Of a stretch of DNA of 64,000 nucleotides, positions 1 through 7,653 are shown one piece after another. A program made the position numbers and the translations under genes. The DNA is from Amarobacillus sp046328225 (GTDB lineage: Bacteria > Chloroflexota > Dehalococcoidia > Tepidiformales > Tepidiformaceae), in contig JAXLWZ010000018.1 of NCBI GenBank assembly GCA_046328225.1, forward strand, positions 1-64,000. Direction: 5' to 3'. Position 1 is the stretch's first letter, and each line of letters starts with the position of its first letter. A model generated the notes under the pieces. That model had not been told where the DNA came from and made no database searches. It was given only the letters and a program-made list of their open reading frames with translations.

Positions 1-1
1 G

Positions 2-799
2 TGGGCGGTGCACGCGGCGGGTGCGAGCGCCCTCGCGGTGGGGCTCGCCGCAGCGGGCCTGGGGCTCTCGTACGCGGGGCCCCTGGCGGCGATGGCGGCG
101 CTCCTGCCGGCGGGCGCAATCGTGATCGAGGCGCGCCAGCGGCCGGGTCTGCGGACGTACGTGCTCGGCGGGTCGCTCGGGACGCGCCTGGCGGGTCGCG
201 GGGGGAGGGGTGCGGCGAGTGCGGAGGCGGTGTTGATGCAGGCGCTGCGCGCGTATTCGCCCGACCTCGCGGCGCACCTCGAGCGGACGGCGGCGCTCTC
301 GGTGCGGCTCGGGCGGGCACTGGGGCTCGACCAGGCCGCGCTGGCCGAGCTGCGGACGGCGGCACTTTTCCATGACGCGGGCAAGCTCTTCGTGCCGGTG
401 CACGTGCTCGATCGGCACGGGCGCCCGCGGTTGCGGGACTGGGAGCACCTGCATGCGCATCCGGCGATGGGCCAGCAGCTGATCGCGCGGGTGCCGGCGC
501 TGGCGCGCATCGCCGGGGCGGTGGGCGACCACCACGAGAAGTTCGACGGCACGGGATACCCGGCGGGGAAGCGGGGCGAGGGGATCGACCTGCTGGCTCG
601 CATCCTCACGCTCGCGGATGTGTACGACGCGCTGGTCTCGGCGCGGGCGTACAAGGAGGGGTGGGCGCCGGAGGACGCGATCGCGCACATCCGGGCGGAG
701 GCCGGGACGCACTTCGACCCGGCGATCGCGGAGGTCTTCCTGGGGATGCTGGGGGGAGTGTGCCAGGCGGAGGGCCGCTGCCGCGACGCCGCCGCCTGA
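2..799 (+). CDS. HD-GYP domain protein, 5' end cut by window edge
   Basis: The reading frame is open to the left edge of the window, so the N-terminus is probably missing; a GTG at 8 is the first start codon visible. The first ~45 residues are hydrophobic and look like the end of a membrane region. The rest is an HD-GYP phosphohydrolase domain: HDAGK near residue 122 and HHEKFDGTGYP near residue 174, both counted from the GTG, supply the metal-binding His/Asp and the GYP signature. Family members degrade cyclic di-GMP or related dinucleotides. The catalytic signatures look intact, so an active signalling enzyme is likely; sensor domains may lie outside the window. It ends 6 bp from a convergent ABC permease gene. 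Confidence 0.82.
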   Translation, partial: WAVHAAGASALAVGLAAAGLGLSYAGPLAAMAALLPAGAIVIEARQRPGLRTYVLGGSLGTRLAGRGGRGAASAEAVLMQALRAYSPDLAAHLERTAALSVRLGRALGLDQAALAELRTAALFHDAGKLFVPVHVLDRHGRPRLRDWEHLHAHPAMGQQLIARVPALARIAGAVGDHHEKFDGTGYPAGKRGEGIDLLARILTLADVYDALVSARAYKEGWAPEDAIAHIRAEAGTHFDPAIAEVFLGMLGGVCQAEGRCRDAAA

Positions 800-805
800 C
801 GCTGC

Positions 806-1738
806 TTAGCGGCCGCGAAGTCTCGGGTCGAGGACGTCGCGGAGGGCATCGCCGAAGATGTTGAAGCCGAAGACGGCGGAGGCGATGCAGAGGCCGGGCC
901 AGATGGCGAGGCCGGGCTGGACGCGCATGTATTCGCGCCCTTCGACGCTGAGCATCTGCCCCCAGGATGGCTTACCGGCGGGGCCGAAGCCGAGGAAGCT
1001 GAGGCTCGCTTCGGCGAGGATGGCGCCGCCGAGGCCCGTCGTCGCGCTCACCATGACGATCGGGAAGACGTTGGGCACGATGCACTTCCACATGATGCGC
1101 GGGGCGGTGGCGCCGAGGCTGCGTGCGGCTTCGACATAGGCGGCCTGCTTGATCGTCAGCACCTGCGAGCGGAAGACGCGGGAGGCGCCGGGGATGCCGA
1201 GGAAGCCGATGGCGAAGACCATCGCCCAGACGAGGTCGACGCTCTGGTTGCGGCGGGCGATACCGAGGAAGGTGATGAGGATGATGAGGCCGGGCATCGC
1301 CTGCCAGGCATCGATGAGGCGCTGAACGGTCTTGTCGAAGGCGCCGCCGACGTAGCCACTGACCACGCCGATGAAGAGCGCGCCGGTGGAGCTGATAAGA
1401 ACGGCGCCGAAGCCGACTTTCATGGAGATGCGGGCGCCGTAGAGGAGACGGGAGAGGGTGTCGCGGCCCGTCTTGTCGGTGCCCAGCCAGTGCGGCCCTC
1501 CCAGGGTGGTGCCCACGAGGCGGTTCTTGAGGTCGAGCTTATCGGGATCGTAGGGGGCGAGGACGCCGGCGAAGACCGCGCTGAAGAGGAGCAGCACGAC
1601 GAGCATGAAGCCGAAGGCGCCGAGCGGCTTGCGGCGCGCGAAGCGGAGGCTGGTGCGGAGGATGCGCACCGGGAGCGGATACTCCCGGCGGGCGCGCGGT
1701 CCGAAATCGACAGATGAGATCGCTGGTGAACCGGCCAT
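806..1738 (-). CDS. Peptide/nickel-type ABC transporter permease (DppC/OppC family)
   Basis: Inner-membrane permease of 310 aa, the usual length for DppC-type subunits. An N-terminal arm of ~35 residues leads into a first membrane helix (KPLGAFGFMLVVLLLFSAVF), followed by the periplasmic loop and a cluster of helices. The conserved EAA loop that contacts the ATPase is visible as YVEAARSLGA in the second half. It should pair with the DppB-type permease encoded 2 bp upstream to form the channel for oligopeptides or similar solutes. It is the last gene of a minus-strand operon (binding protein, permease B, permease C). No ATPase genes follow, so the importer must borrow ATPases encoded elsewhere. 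Confidence 0.92.
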   Translation of the reverse strand: MAGSPAISSVDFGPRARREYPLPVRILRTSLRFARRKPLGAFGFMLVVLLLFSAVFAGVLAPYDPDKLDLKNRLVGTTLGGPHWLGTDKTGRDTLSRLLYGARISMKVGFGAVLISSTGALFIGVVSGYVGGAFDKTVQRLIDAWQAMPGLIILITFLGIARRNQSVDLVWAMVFAIGFLGIPGASRVFRSQVLTIKQAAYVEAARSLGATAPRIMWKCIVPNVFPIVMVSATTGLGGAILAEASLSFLGFGPAGKPSWGQMLSVEGREYMRVQPGLAIWPGLCIASAVFGFNIFGDALRDVLDPRLRGR

Positions 1739-1740
1739 TG

Positions 1741-2700
1741 TTAGTACCTGATCCGGGGGTCGAGGACGGTGTAGGAGAGGTCCACGGCCAGGTTCGCGAG
1801 CACGATGATGACGCTGAAGACGAACACCGAGCCCATGATCACCGGGTAATCGAGGCTGCTGACGGAGTTCACCAGGTAGCGGCCCATGCCCGGCAGGGTG
1901 AAGATCGATTCGAAGATGGCCGTGCCGGCGATGAGCGTGGGCAGGGTGAGGCCGACCACGGTCACAACGGGGATGAGGCTGTTGCGCAGGGCGTGGCGGA
2001 TGATGACGGTGCGCGAGGAGAGGCCCTTGGCGTGCGCCGTGCGGATGTAGTCCTGGCGGAGCACTTCGAGCATCTGCGTTCGCACCAGCCGGACGAGCCC
2101 GGCGCTGGGCGTGAGGCCGATGAGGAGGGCAGGCAGCGCCATGATCTTCAGGTGCGCGATGGGGTCCTCGGTCAGGTACTTGAAGTTCAGCGGTGGCGCC
2201 CAGTTAAACCACTTGTTGCCGAAGGTGATGATGAGGATGGCCAGCCAGAACCCCGGGAGAGAGTTCAGGAGGATGGCGAAAGTGCGGAGGGCGTAATCGG
2301 GCCAGCGGTCCTGGGCGACGGCGGCGGCGACGCCGAGGGGGACGGAGAAGAGCAGGCCCGAGAGGAGGCCGATGACGCCGAGCTCGATGCTGACGGGGAG
2401 GCGGTCGTGCATCTCGAGGGTGATGGGGCGGCCGTTGAAGAGGGACTCGCCGAGGTTGCCGCGGGCCATGTTGCCGGCCCATTCGATATAGGAGACGACG
2501 AGGTTGCCGCTGAGGCCGTACTCCTCGCGGAGGGCGGCGGCGCGGGCCGGGTCGCTGTGGCTGTACTCCGCGGCGATGACGTCGACGGCATCGCCATAGA
2601 AGATGGGCACGACGACGCGGAGGAGGGTGAAGACGATGATGGAAACGAGCCAGATGGTGAGTGCTGCCAGCAGCAGCCGCTGAGTGACGTAGCGCGCCAT
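1741..2700 (-). CDS. Peptide/nickel-type ABC transporter permease (DppB/OppB family)
   Basis: Permease of 319 aa with the DppB layout: an N-terminal helix directly after the start (LLLAALTIWLVSIIVFTLL), a long periplasmic segment, then five further helices. The EAA-type cytoplasmic loop reads RTAHAKGLSSRTV. The start is supported by AAGGAC about 8 bp upstream of the ATG. Its stop is 2 bp before the start of the DppC-type gene, so the two are surely co-translated. The substrate cannot be read from the sequence; the associated binding protein belongs to SBP family 5, which handles peptides, nickel chelates, opines and some sugars. Confidence 0.92.
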   Translation of the reverse strand: MARYVTQRLLLAALTIWLVSIIVFTLLRVVVPIFYGDAVDVIAAEYSHSDPARAAALREEYGLSGNLVVSYIEWAGNMARGNLGESLFNGRPITLEMHDRLPVSIELGVIGLLSGLLFSVPLGVAAAVAQDRWPDYALRTFAILLNSLPGFWLAILIITFGNKWFNWAPPLNFKYLTEDPIAHLKIMALPALLIGLTPSAGLVRLVRTQMLEVLRQDYIRTAHAKGLSSRTVIIRHALRNSLIPVVTVVGLTLPTLIAGTAIFESIFTLPGMGRYLVNSVSSLDYPVIMGSVFVFSVIIVLANLAVDLSYTVLDPRIRY

Positions 2701-2735
2701 GGGTGCGGTCCTTGAGAGCAGGGGAGAGAGGAGGA

Positions 2736-2773
2736 CCGCTGGTGGCGGCGGGGGATCATGCCGCCACCAGCGG
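2736..2773 (-). promoter_or_regulatory. Intercistronic hairpin between binding protein and permease genes
   Basis: A perfect 14-bp inverted repeat (CCGCTGGTGGCGGC and its complement) with a 10-base loop sits 14 bp after the stop of the binding-protein gene and 36 bp before the permease B start. There is no T-run, so partial termination or mRNA 3'-end protection is more likely than full termination. Such hairpins commonly let binding protein be made in excess over permeases; that role here is inferred. Confidence 0.6.
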
Positions 2774-2787
2774 GGCCTGATACGGCG

Positions 2788-4623
2788 TCAGCCGGTGAAC
2801 TTGCTCTTGTCGAACCAGAGGCGCGTCTCGACGGACTGGCGGTCGGACTCGGTGTCCCAGGCGCGGTTGACGCCGTAGTTGCCGATCCACGGCCAGGCGA
2901 GGCTGAAGGTGTTGGCCTGCCCCGGGTACGGGACCATGGGCATCTGGACGCCGGCGTACTTCTGCCAGTCCTTGATCATCTGGGCGCGCTTGTTGGCATC
3001 GAGCTCCTTGCGCTGCGCTTCGATCATCTGGTCGGACTTGGTATCGATGGCTTCCTTGCCCTGGAAGACGACCTTCTGGCGGGAGCCCTGGGAGTGGTAG
3101 TAGGCGAACAGGAACTGGTCGACTTCGGGGAACTGGGTGGTGGCGCCGATGGCGATGCCCTTGAAGTTCGCCTTGCCGAAGTAGATGTTCGTGAGGTAGT
3201 CGGTGGCGTAATCGGGGTTGATCACCTTGAGCTTGAAGGCGCCGCCCTCTTCCATCATGCCCTTGAGCACTTCGGCCTGGTTGGGGAAGGTGGTGCCGTA
3301 CTGGCCGGTGGTGATCCAGCGGATTTCGGTCTCGATGCCGTTGGCGTAGCCGGCGGCGGAGAGGAGCTTCTTGGCTTCGGCGACGTTGTAGGCGAAGTTC
3401 TTGGCGGCGTCGCCCATCTCGGCGCTCTTGGGATCGACCCAGAGGCCTTCCCAGCCGGACGAGATGTGGCTGTGGTAGCGGACTTCGAACGGATAGCCTT
3501 CGGCCTTGTACTTGCTGGTATTGCCGAAGGTATCGATCCAGGTGTCGCGGTCGATCATGAGCGCGGCGGCCTGGCGGACGCGGGGGTCGCGGAAGGGCGA
3601 ATCGGGCTGGAGGCCGAAGTAGGTCATCCAGCAGGTGCGGCCCATGGCGTTCTGGTCGAGCAGGAGTTCCGGGAAGTCCTTCTTCTGCTGGATGACGTCG
3701 TCCTGGGTGGCGGCGAAGGACCAGACCTTCTTGGCGCGGAACTGGGCCAGGCCGGCGGCGTACTCGGGGATGATTGGGAAGTCGTAGCCGTCGAAGAAGA
3801 TGTCCTTGGCGCCCCAGTAGTTGGGGTTCTTGCGGTATTCGAACTTCACGCTGCGCTGGTAGTTCGAAAGCATGAAGGGGCCGCCGGAGCGGGTTTCGTT
3901 CTTCGGGTCGTATCCGCCATCGGATTCGCGCGGCATGATCTGGACGTAGCGCGAGTAGGCGAGTGCGGAGAGGAGCGGCGCGTAGGGGAACTGCGTCGTG
4001 AAGACGACGGTGTTCTTGTCGGTCGCCTCGACGCCGATGACGGGGCCCGTGGGGTTATCGGGCAGCATGACCAGGTCTTTGCGGGAGGTGCTAAGGGCGG
4101 CGAACTTCTTCCAGGAGAAGACGACGTCGTCGGCATCGATGGGGCGCTTGTTGAGGGGCGCCCTGTCCTCCCAGACGGCGTTCTGGCGGAGCTTGAGGAC
4201 GAGCTTGGTGGGCTCGGGCTGCTCCCACTTCTCGGCGAGGTAGGGCTCGACTTCGCCCTTGGCGGGCACGCGGTTGCCGGGCTTGTACTTGGTCAGGCGC
4301 GGGTAGACCCAGGAGCCGACGACGTTGGCCGTGAAGGACGGCGAGGCAAGCGGGTCCAGGTTGGTGACGTCGGCGGTGGTGTAGCCGGCGTAGATGCCGC
4401 CAGGCACGGCCTGCGCGGTCGTGTCGGTGCGCTGCCAGAGGATGCTCTTTACTTCTTCCTGCTTCTGCTCGATGGTCTTGCCGCCGCTGTCGCCACCACC
4501 GTCGTCATCGCCGCCGCCGCAGCCGACCAGGCCGAGCGCGGCGACGCCGGCGGTACCGGCGGTGAGGCCGGCAAGCGCGCGCCTGCGGGAGATGCGTCGA
4601 TTCCAGTAGTTGTCCCGTTCCAT
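2788..4623 (-). CDS. ABC transporter substrate-binding lipoprotein, SBP family 5
   Basis: Extracytoplasmic solute receptor of 611 aa for the permeases downstream. The N-terminus has a twin-arginine-like stretch (RRISRRRALAGL), a hydrophobic core and a lipobox ending LVGC, followed by a Gly/Asp-rich tether, so it is a membrane-anchored lipoprotein probably exported by Tat. The body has typical family 5 features: GDDVVFSWKKF-like text (here DADDVVFSWKKF), a RNPNYWG motif and the DPRVRQAAALMIDRD segment. The ATG at 4623 is chosen because GGGGGAC lies just upstream; the frame is open to 4713 but those upstream starts lack a ribosome site and overlap the promoter. Confidence 0.9.
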   Translation of the reverse strand: MERDNYWNRRISRRRALAGLTAGTAGVAALGLVGCGGGDDDGGGDSGGKTIEQKQEEVKSILWQRTDTTAQAVPGGIYAGYTTADVTNLDPLASPSFTANVVGSWVYPRLTKYKPGNRVPAKGEVEPYLAEKWEQPEPTKLVLKLRQNAVWEDRAPLNKRPIDADDVVFSWKKFAALSTSRKDLVMLPDNPTGPVIGVEATDKNTVVFTTQFPYAPLLSALAYSRYVQIMPRESDGGYDPKNETRSGGPFMLSNYQRSVKFEYRKNPNYWGAKDIFFDGYDFPIIPEYAAGLAQFRAKKVWSFAATQDDVIQQKKDFPELLLDQNAMGRTCWMTYFGLQPDSPFRDPRVRQAAALMIDRDTWIDTFGNTSKYKAEGYPFEVRYHSHISSGWEGLWVDPKSAEMGDAAKNFAYNVAEAKKLLSAAGYANGIETEIRWITTGQYGTTFPNQAEVLKGMMEEGGAFKLKVINPDYATDYLTNIYFGKANFKGIAIGATTQFPEVDQFLFAYYHSQGSRQKVVFQGKEAIDTKSDQMIEAQRKELDANKRAQMIKDWQKYAGVQMPMVPYPGQANTFSLAWPWIGNYGVNRAWDTESDRQSVETRLWFDKSKFTG

Positions 4624-4671
4624 GTTGTCCCCCGCGATGTGTGACATTGGCCACGTTTCTCGATGGGCCGC

Positions 4672-4700
4672 GTTGTACACCCGATTCTTCAAACTGACAA
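4672..4700 (-). promoter_or_regulatory. Sigma70-type promoter of the ABC importer operon
   Basis: On the minus strand TTGTCA (4700-4695) and TACAAC (4677-4672) are separated by exactly 17 bp. Transcription would start near 4665, giving a leader of about 40 bases before the binding-protein ATG. The remaining sequence up to 4920 holds no gene that I can support. Confidence 0.6.
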
Positions 4701-4920
4701 GTCTCAAATTCACCGGGGAGTCATCGTTGGCACATGTTTAACTGTTGCCGACGCACGTACGTTTGTGGCAAACAAGGCGGCCCTTAGATTCGCCAAACGG
4801 GGCGATACGGCACGCCCGCGCGGCACCGTGGCGCTTTCGGCAGGGCAGGCCGGTGGCAGGGCACGACAATCCGGTATCGCGCGCGGCGATCGGGGGAGGA
4901 GCGCTCGGGCCTGGCGCTTC

Positions 4921-6135
4921 CTAGATGGCGCCTTCGTCGCGGAAGGCGGCGATGGCGGCGGCATCGAAACCAAGCTCGGCGAGGACCTCGGCGGTGTGCT
5001 CGCCGACTTCCGGGGCGTGCCCGGTGCCGCGCCGGGGCATGCCATCGATGTTCATGGGGTTGTTGATCACCCACTCCGCCGGGACGCCCGGGCCGGTGGG
5101 GCGGGAAATGATGCCGGATGCCTGTACCTGCGGATCATTCGGCAGGTCGCCCACCTCGGCGATGAGGACGACGGGGACGTTGTGGGCGCGGAAGGCGGCC
5201 ATCCAATCGGCGGCGTCGCGTTCGAGGAAGAGGGCGCCGAGGACGTCGACGAGTTCGGCGAGGTGGCCCATGCGGACGGTGGGGTCGGAGAAGCGCTCAT
5301 CGGCGAGGAGGTCAGGGCGGCCGGCGGCGACGAAGAGGGCATCAAGCTCTTCCTGGGTGCGGACCATGTAGAGCCAGAGGAGGCGGCCATCACGGGTGGG
5401 GAAGGGGCTGCGATTGGGGCTCGCGCCGCGTTCGGCCTTGAGGGGGGAGAGGTCGGCGCCGGAGAAGGCGGCCTGGGCGTGGCAGGCGTTCGACCAGATG
5501 CCGTTGTGGAGGAGGCTGGTGTGGACGTGGCTGCCTTTGCCGGTACGTTCGCGGCGCATGAGGGCGGTGACGATCATGGCGTACATGGTGACGGCGGTGG
5601 GGTGGTCGCCCATGCCGGGGGTGGAGCCGCCGGGAGGGGCCCCCTGCGCGCGAACGAGGTCCATCAGCCCGCTGCGGGCCCACCAGGTGACGGCGTCGAA
5701 GCCTTCGCGGCCGGCATCGGGTCCCGTCTCGCCATAGGCGGAGAGGGAGGCGTAGATCATGCGCGGGTTGATGGGGGCGAGCTGTTCGTAGGTGAGGCCG
5801 AAGCGTTCGCGGGTGGGGGTGGGCTGATTGGTGATGTAGACGTCGCATTCGCGCACGAGGCGCATGAGGATGTCGCGCCCGGCTTCGGTCTTGAGGTTCA
5901 GGGCGATACCGCGCTTGTTCCGGGCATCGAGCACCCAGGGGTAGTTGTGGTCCGCGCGGGGGCTGAGGGGGCTGGAGGTCATCATGCGGTAGGGGTCGCC
6001 GACGCCGGGGGTTTCGACCTTAATCACGTCGGCGCCGAAATCGGCAAGCATGGTGCCGGCGACGGGCCCGGCAATCCAGGTGCCGACATCGAGCACTTTG
6101 AGGCCTTTGAACAGCAGTTCCTCCGAGTCAGCCAT
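4921..6135 (-). CDS. Family III CoA-transferase (CaiB/BaiF type), single domain
   Basis: Enzyme of 404 aa that moves CoA between carboxylic acids, normal length for the family. The N-terminus has the standard start KVLDVGTWIAGPVAGTMLADFGADVIKVE in pieces: GADVIKVE binds the CoA region, and the catalytic Asp is expected in the DARNKRGIALNLKT segment (family knowledge). The start at 6135 is preferred over an upstream frame extension because GGAGG stands 5-9 bp before it. It is upstream of, and in the same direction as, the ABC importer, but a promoter lies between them. The substrate is unknown. Two double-length relatives occur elsewhere in the window. Confidence 0.9.
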   Translation of the reverse strand: MADSEELLFKGLKVLDVGTWIAGPVAGTMLADFGADVIKVETPGVGDPYRMMTSSPLSPRADHNYPWVLDARNKRGIALNLKTEAGRDILMRLVRECDVYITNQPTPTRERFGLTYEQLAPINPRMIYASLSAYGETGPDAGREGFDAVTWWARSGLMDLVRAQGAPPGGSTPGMGDHPTAVTMYAMIVTALMRRERTGKGSHVHTSLLHNGIWSNACHAQAAFSGADLSPLKAERGASPNRSPFPTRDGRLLWLYMVRTQEELDALFVAAGRPDLLADERFSDPTVRMGHLAELVDVLGALFLERDAADWMAAFRAHNVPVVLIAEVGDLPNDPQVQASGIISRPTGPGVPAEWVINNPMNIDGMPRRGTGHAPEVGEHTAEVLAELGFDAAAIAAFRDEGAI

Positions 6136-6256
6136 CGCACCCTCCATGGCGCGCGCGGCGCCGGGGGCGATTCTACGGGAGCGAGCACGGGGTGTGGAAA
6201 GCCCCGGCGGGATGCGGCGGCCAACGGCGTGGGCGGCCCGCAAAGGTGGCGGCGGC

Positions 6257-6262
6257 TATACT
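6257..6262 (+). promoter_or_regulatory. -10 box of tRNA-Arg gene
   Basis: TATACT ends 8 bp before the first base of the tRNA, the right distance for a start site 1-2 bases upstream of the mature 5' end. No clear -35 hexamer is visible. Confidence 0.55.
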
Positions 6263-6270
6263 CGGAGCAC

Positions 6271-6346
6271 GCGCCCGTAGCTCAGCGGATAGAGCACCTG
6301 GCTTCGAACCAGGGTGTCGGGGGTTCGAGTCCCTCCGGGCGTACCA
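6271..6346 (+). tRNA. tRNA-Arg, anticodon TCG
   Basis: A complete cloverleaf can be folded by hand: acceptor stem GCGCCCG (6271-6277) with CGGGCGT (6336-6342), D-stem GCTC/GAGC, anticodon stem CCTGG/CCAGG with loop CTTCGAA (anticodon TCG at 6304-6306), a five-base variable loop and a T-arm with loop TTCGAGT. The 3' CCA is encoded (6344-6346). It reads CGA and, by wobble, other CGN arginine codons. The gene stands alone with its own promoter. Confidence 0.97.
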
Positions 6347-6688
6347 CCTTTTCCCGGCTTGAAAATGACGGTCCCCCGGCGGCGGACGTGTGTGCGTGCC
6401 GCTCAGCCGAAGCGAGCGAAGGTGCAGCCGGAATCGCGGGCGGCCCACACGAGGAACCGGCGCCACAACCCCACCATTCGCCGCCTCCCGGCGCCCCGTG
6501 CGGGCACGATCCATCGCAGCACACGCCGGCCGTACTGGGGACGACCGGGTGGCCCGGTAGCGGCGGCCGAACGCACCGCGAACGCCCGGCCCGGCATCGA
6601 TGGCAGCATCTTCGCAACAAACGGAAACGGCGGGTTACGAAGCGGGGTTACGCGTCCGGAGGCCGTCACTTCCGGGACTCCGGGGGCG
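6347..6688. other. Gene-free stretch after the tRNA
   Basis: About 340 bp follow the tRNA without a reading frame that looks coding. Frames that are open on either strand are rich in Arg/Pro/Ala and have no start signal or recognisable domain. The region ends where a heptad-repeat element begins. Confidence 0.5.
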
Positions 6689-6808
6689 ATTGCCAGTTGT
6701 CAGATCCTGGTTCCCAGGGGCTACCCCCGGGAGAAGCGCCCGGCCCGTTCCGGGACAGGTCTCCCCATGGGGTCGCCCCACTGGCCACCGGGAACTGGCA
6801 ACTGATCT
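6689..6808. repeat. Heptad repeat element, family R1, copy a
   Basis: Two inverted heptad arrays flank a G-rich core. The left arm has units such as AGTTGTC and GGTTCCC and runs into AGGGGCTACCCCCGGGAGA (6716-6734). The right arm, read on the minus strand, has units CAGTTGC, CAGTTCC, CGGTGGC followed by CAGTGGGG. The same core recurs at 25.9 and 26.06 kb and, inverted, at 38.9 kb. The copy lies immediately upstream of the ribosome-binding site of the next gene, so it is probably part of that gene's leader. Confidence 0.65.
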
Positions 6809-6824
6809 TGAAGGAGCACCAACC

Positions 6825-7553
6825 ATGACGTTCGCACACCATCGCCGCCGGCTGATTGCCCTGGGGGCCGCCGGGATCCTGGCCATCGGGGCCGTGGGCG
6901 TGGTCTCCGCGCAGGCGGGCCCGGGCGAAGGCCGGGGCGGCATCGAACAGCGCGCGCTGAAGGGCGCGCTCAAGAACCTGTCCGAGATCTCGGGCGTGCC
7001 GGCCGAGACCTTCCGGCAGGGATTGAAGGACGGCAAGAGCATCAACCAGGTGCTCATCGAGAACGGGAAGAACCCGGCCCAGGTGCAGCAGGCCGTGCTG
7101 GACGCCATCGAGGCGAAGCTGGACCAGGCGCTCGCCGAGGGGAAGATCACGCCCGAGCAGCACGACCGCGCGGTGGCGAAGGCCGAGGAGGCGATCCCGA
7201 ACCTCTTCGAACGCACCCCGGACCCGGACCGGCAGGCGCGCCGCCAGCACGCGGGCGAGGTCGCGAAGGGGGTATTCGCCTCGGCGGCGCAGGCCATCGG
7301 CATCACGCCCGAGCAGCTGCGCGATGAGCTGAAGGCGAACGGCGGGTCCATCGCCAGCGTCGCGGCGGCGCACGGCAAGAGTGCCGATGCGGTCATCGCG
7401 GCGATGGTGGCGGACGCGAACGCGCACATCGATGCGGCGGTCGCGAACGGCACGCTGACGGCGGAGCAGGGCGCGCAGGCGAAGGCGAAGGCCGCGGGGG
7501 CGATCGCGCGGCTGGTGAACAGCGAGGGCCGTCCGCACGGGCACGGGCGGTAG
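6825..7553 (+). CDS. Secreted protein with two related helical modules, function unknown
   Basis: Protein of 242 aa. The start at 6825 is preceded by AAGGAG at good distance, and begins a clear signal peptide (charged MTFAHHRRRL, hydrophobic core, cleavage after VVSAQA). The mature part is two diverged copies of a ~75-residue helical module: one with SGVPAETFRQGLKDGKSI, the other with IGITPEQLRDELKANGGSI, each followed by an ALAEGKITPEQ or AVANGTLTAEQ helix pair. Similar modules occur singly or in tandem in secreted proteins of high-GC bacteria with no assigned role. No cysteines or catalytic signature are visible. A strong terminator follows. Confidence 0.75.
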   Translation: MTFAHHRRRLIALGAAGILAIGAVGVVSAQAGPGEGRGGIEQRALKGALKNLSEISGVPAETFRQGLKDGKSINQVLIENGKNPAQVQQAVLDAIEAKLDQALAEGKITPEQHDRAVAKAEEAIPNLFERTPDPDRQARRQHAGEVAKGVFASAAQAIGITPEQLRDELKANGGSIASVAAAHGKSADAVIAAMVADANAHIDAAVANGTLTAEQGAQAKAKAAGAIARLVNSEGRPHGHGR

Positions 7554-7569
7554 GCACGGGGCATCGAGA

Positions 7570-7603
7570 GCGAACGGGCCGGCGCGCTTGCCGGCCCGTT
7601 CGC
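7570..7603 (+). terminator. Terminator hairpin downstream of secreted protein gene
   Basis: A perfect 14-bp stem (GCGAACGGGCCGGC with its complement) and a 6-base loop, 17 bp after the stop codon. There is no T-run, as is common in very GC-rich genomes, but the stem is strong and separates this gene from the mutS promoter. Confidence 0.65.
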
Positions 7604-7641
7604 GTGCGCGGCGGGCGCTTCGAACAGGAGGTCGCGGGCCG

Positions 7642-7647
7642 TACACT
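7642..7647 (+). promoter_or_regulatory. -10 box directly in front of mutS (leaderless start)
   Basis: TACACT ends 6 bp before the GTG start of mutS, so transcription should begin at or within a base or two of the start codon. An AGGAGG at 7626 lies upstream of this box and is too far (22 bp) to serve the GTG. Confidence 0.5.
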
Positions 7648-7653
7648 CTCGGG

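Noticed and set aside
6173..6620. Minus-strand frames over the tRNA that give RRDSNPRHPGSKPG and RPEGLEPPTPWFEA
   Set aside because: These are the well-known false translations of the antisense strand of a tRNA gene; the tRNA folds perfectly.
6347..6688. Possible degraded gene or integration site next to the tRNA
   Set aside because: No duplicated tRNA 3' end, integrase or recognisable peptide was found nearby.
2758..6828. Long plus-strand frames across the binding-protein and CoA-transferase genes
   Set aside because: Shadows; the second even runs through a promoter and a tRNA.
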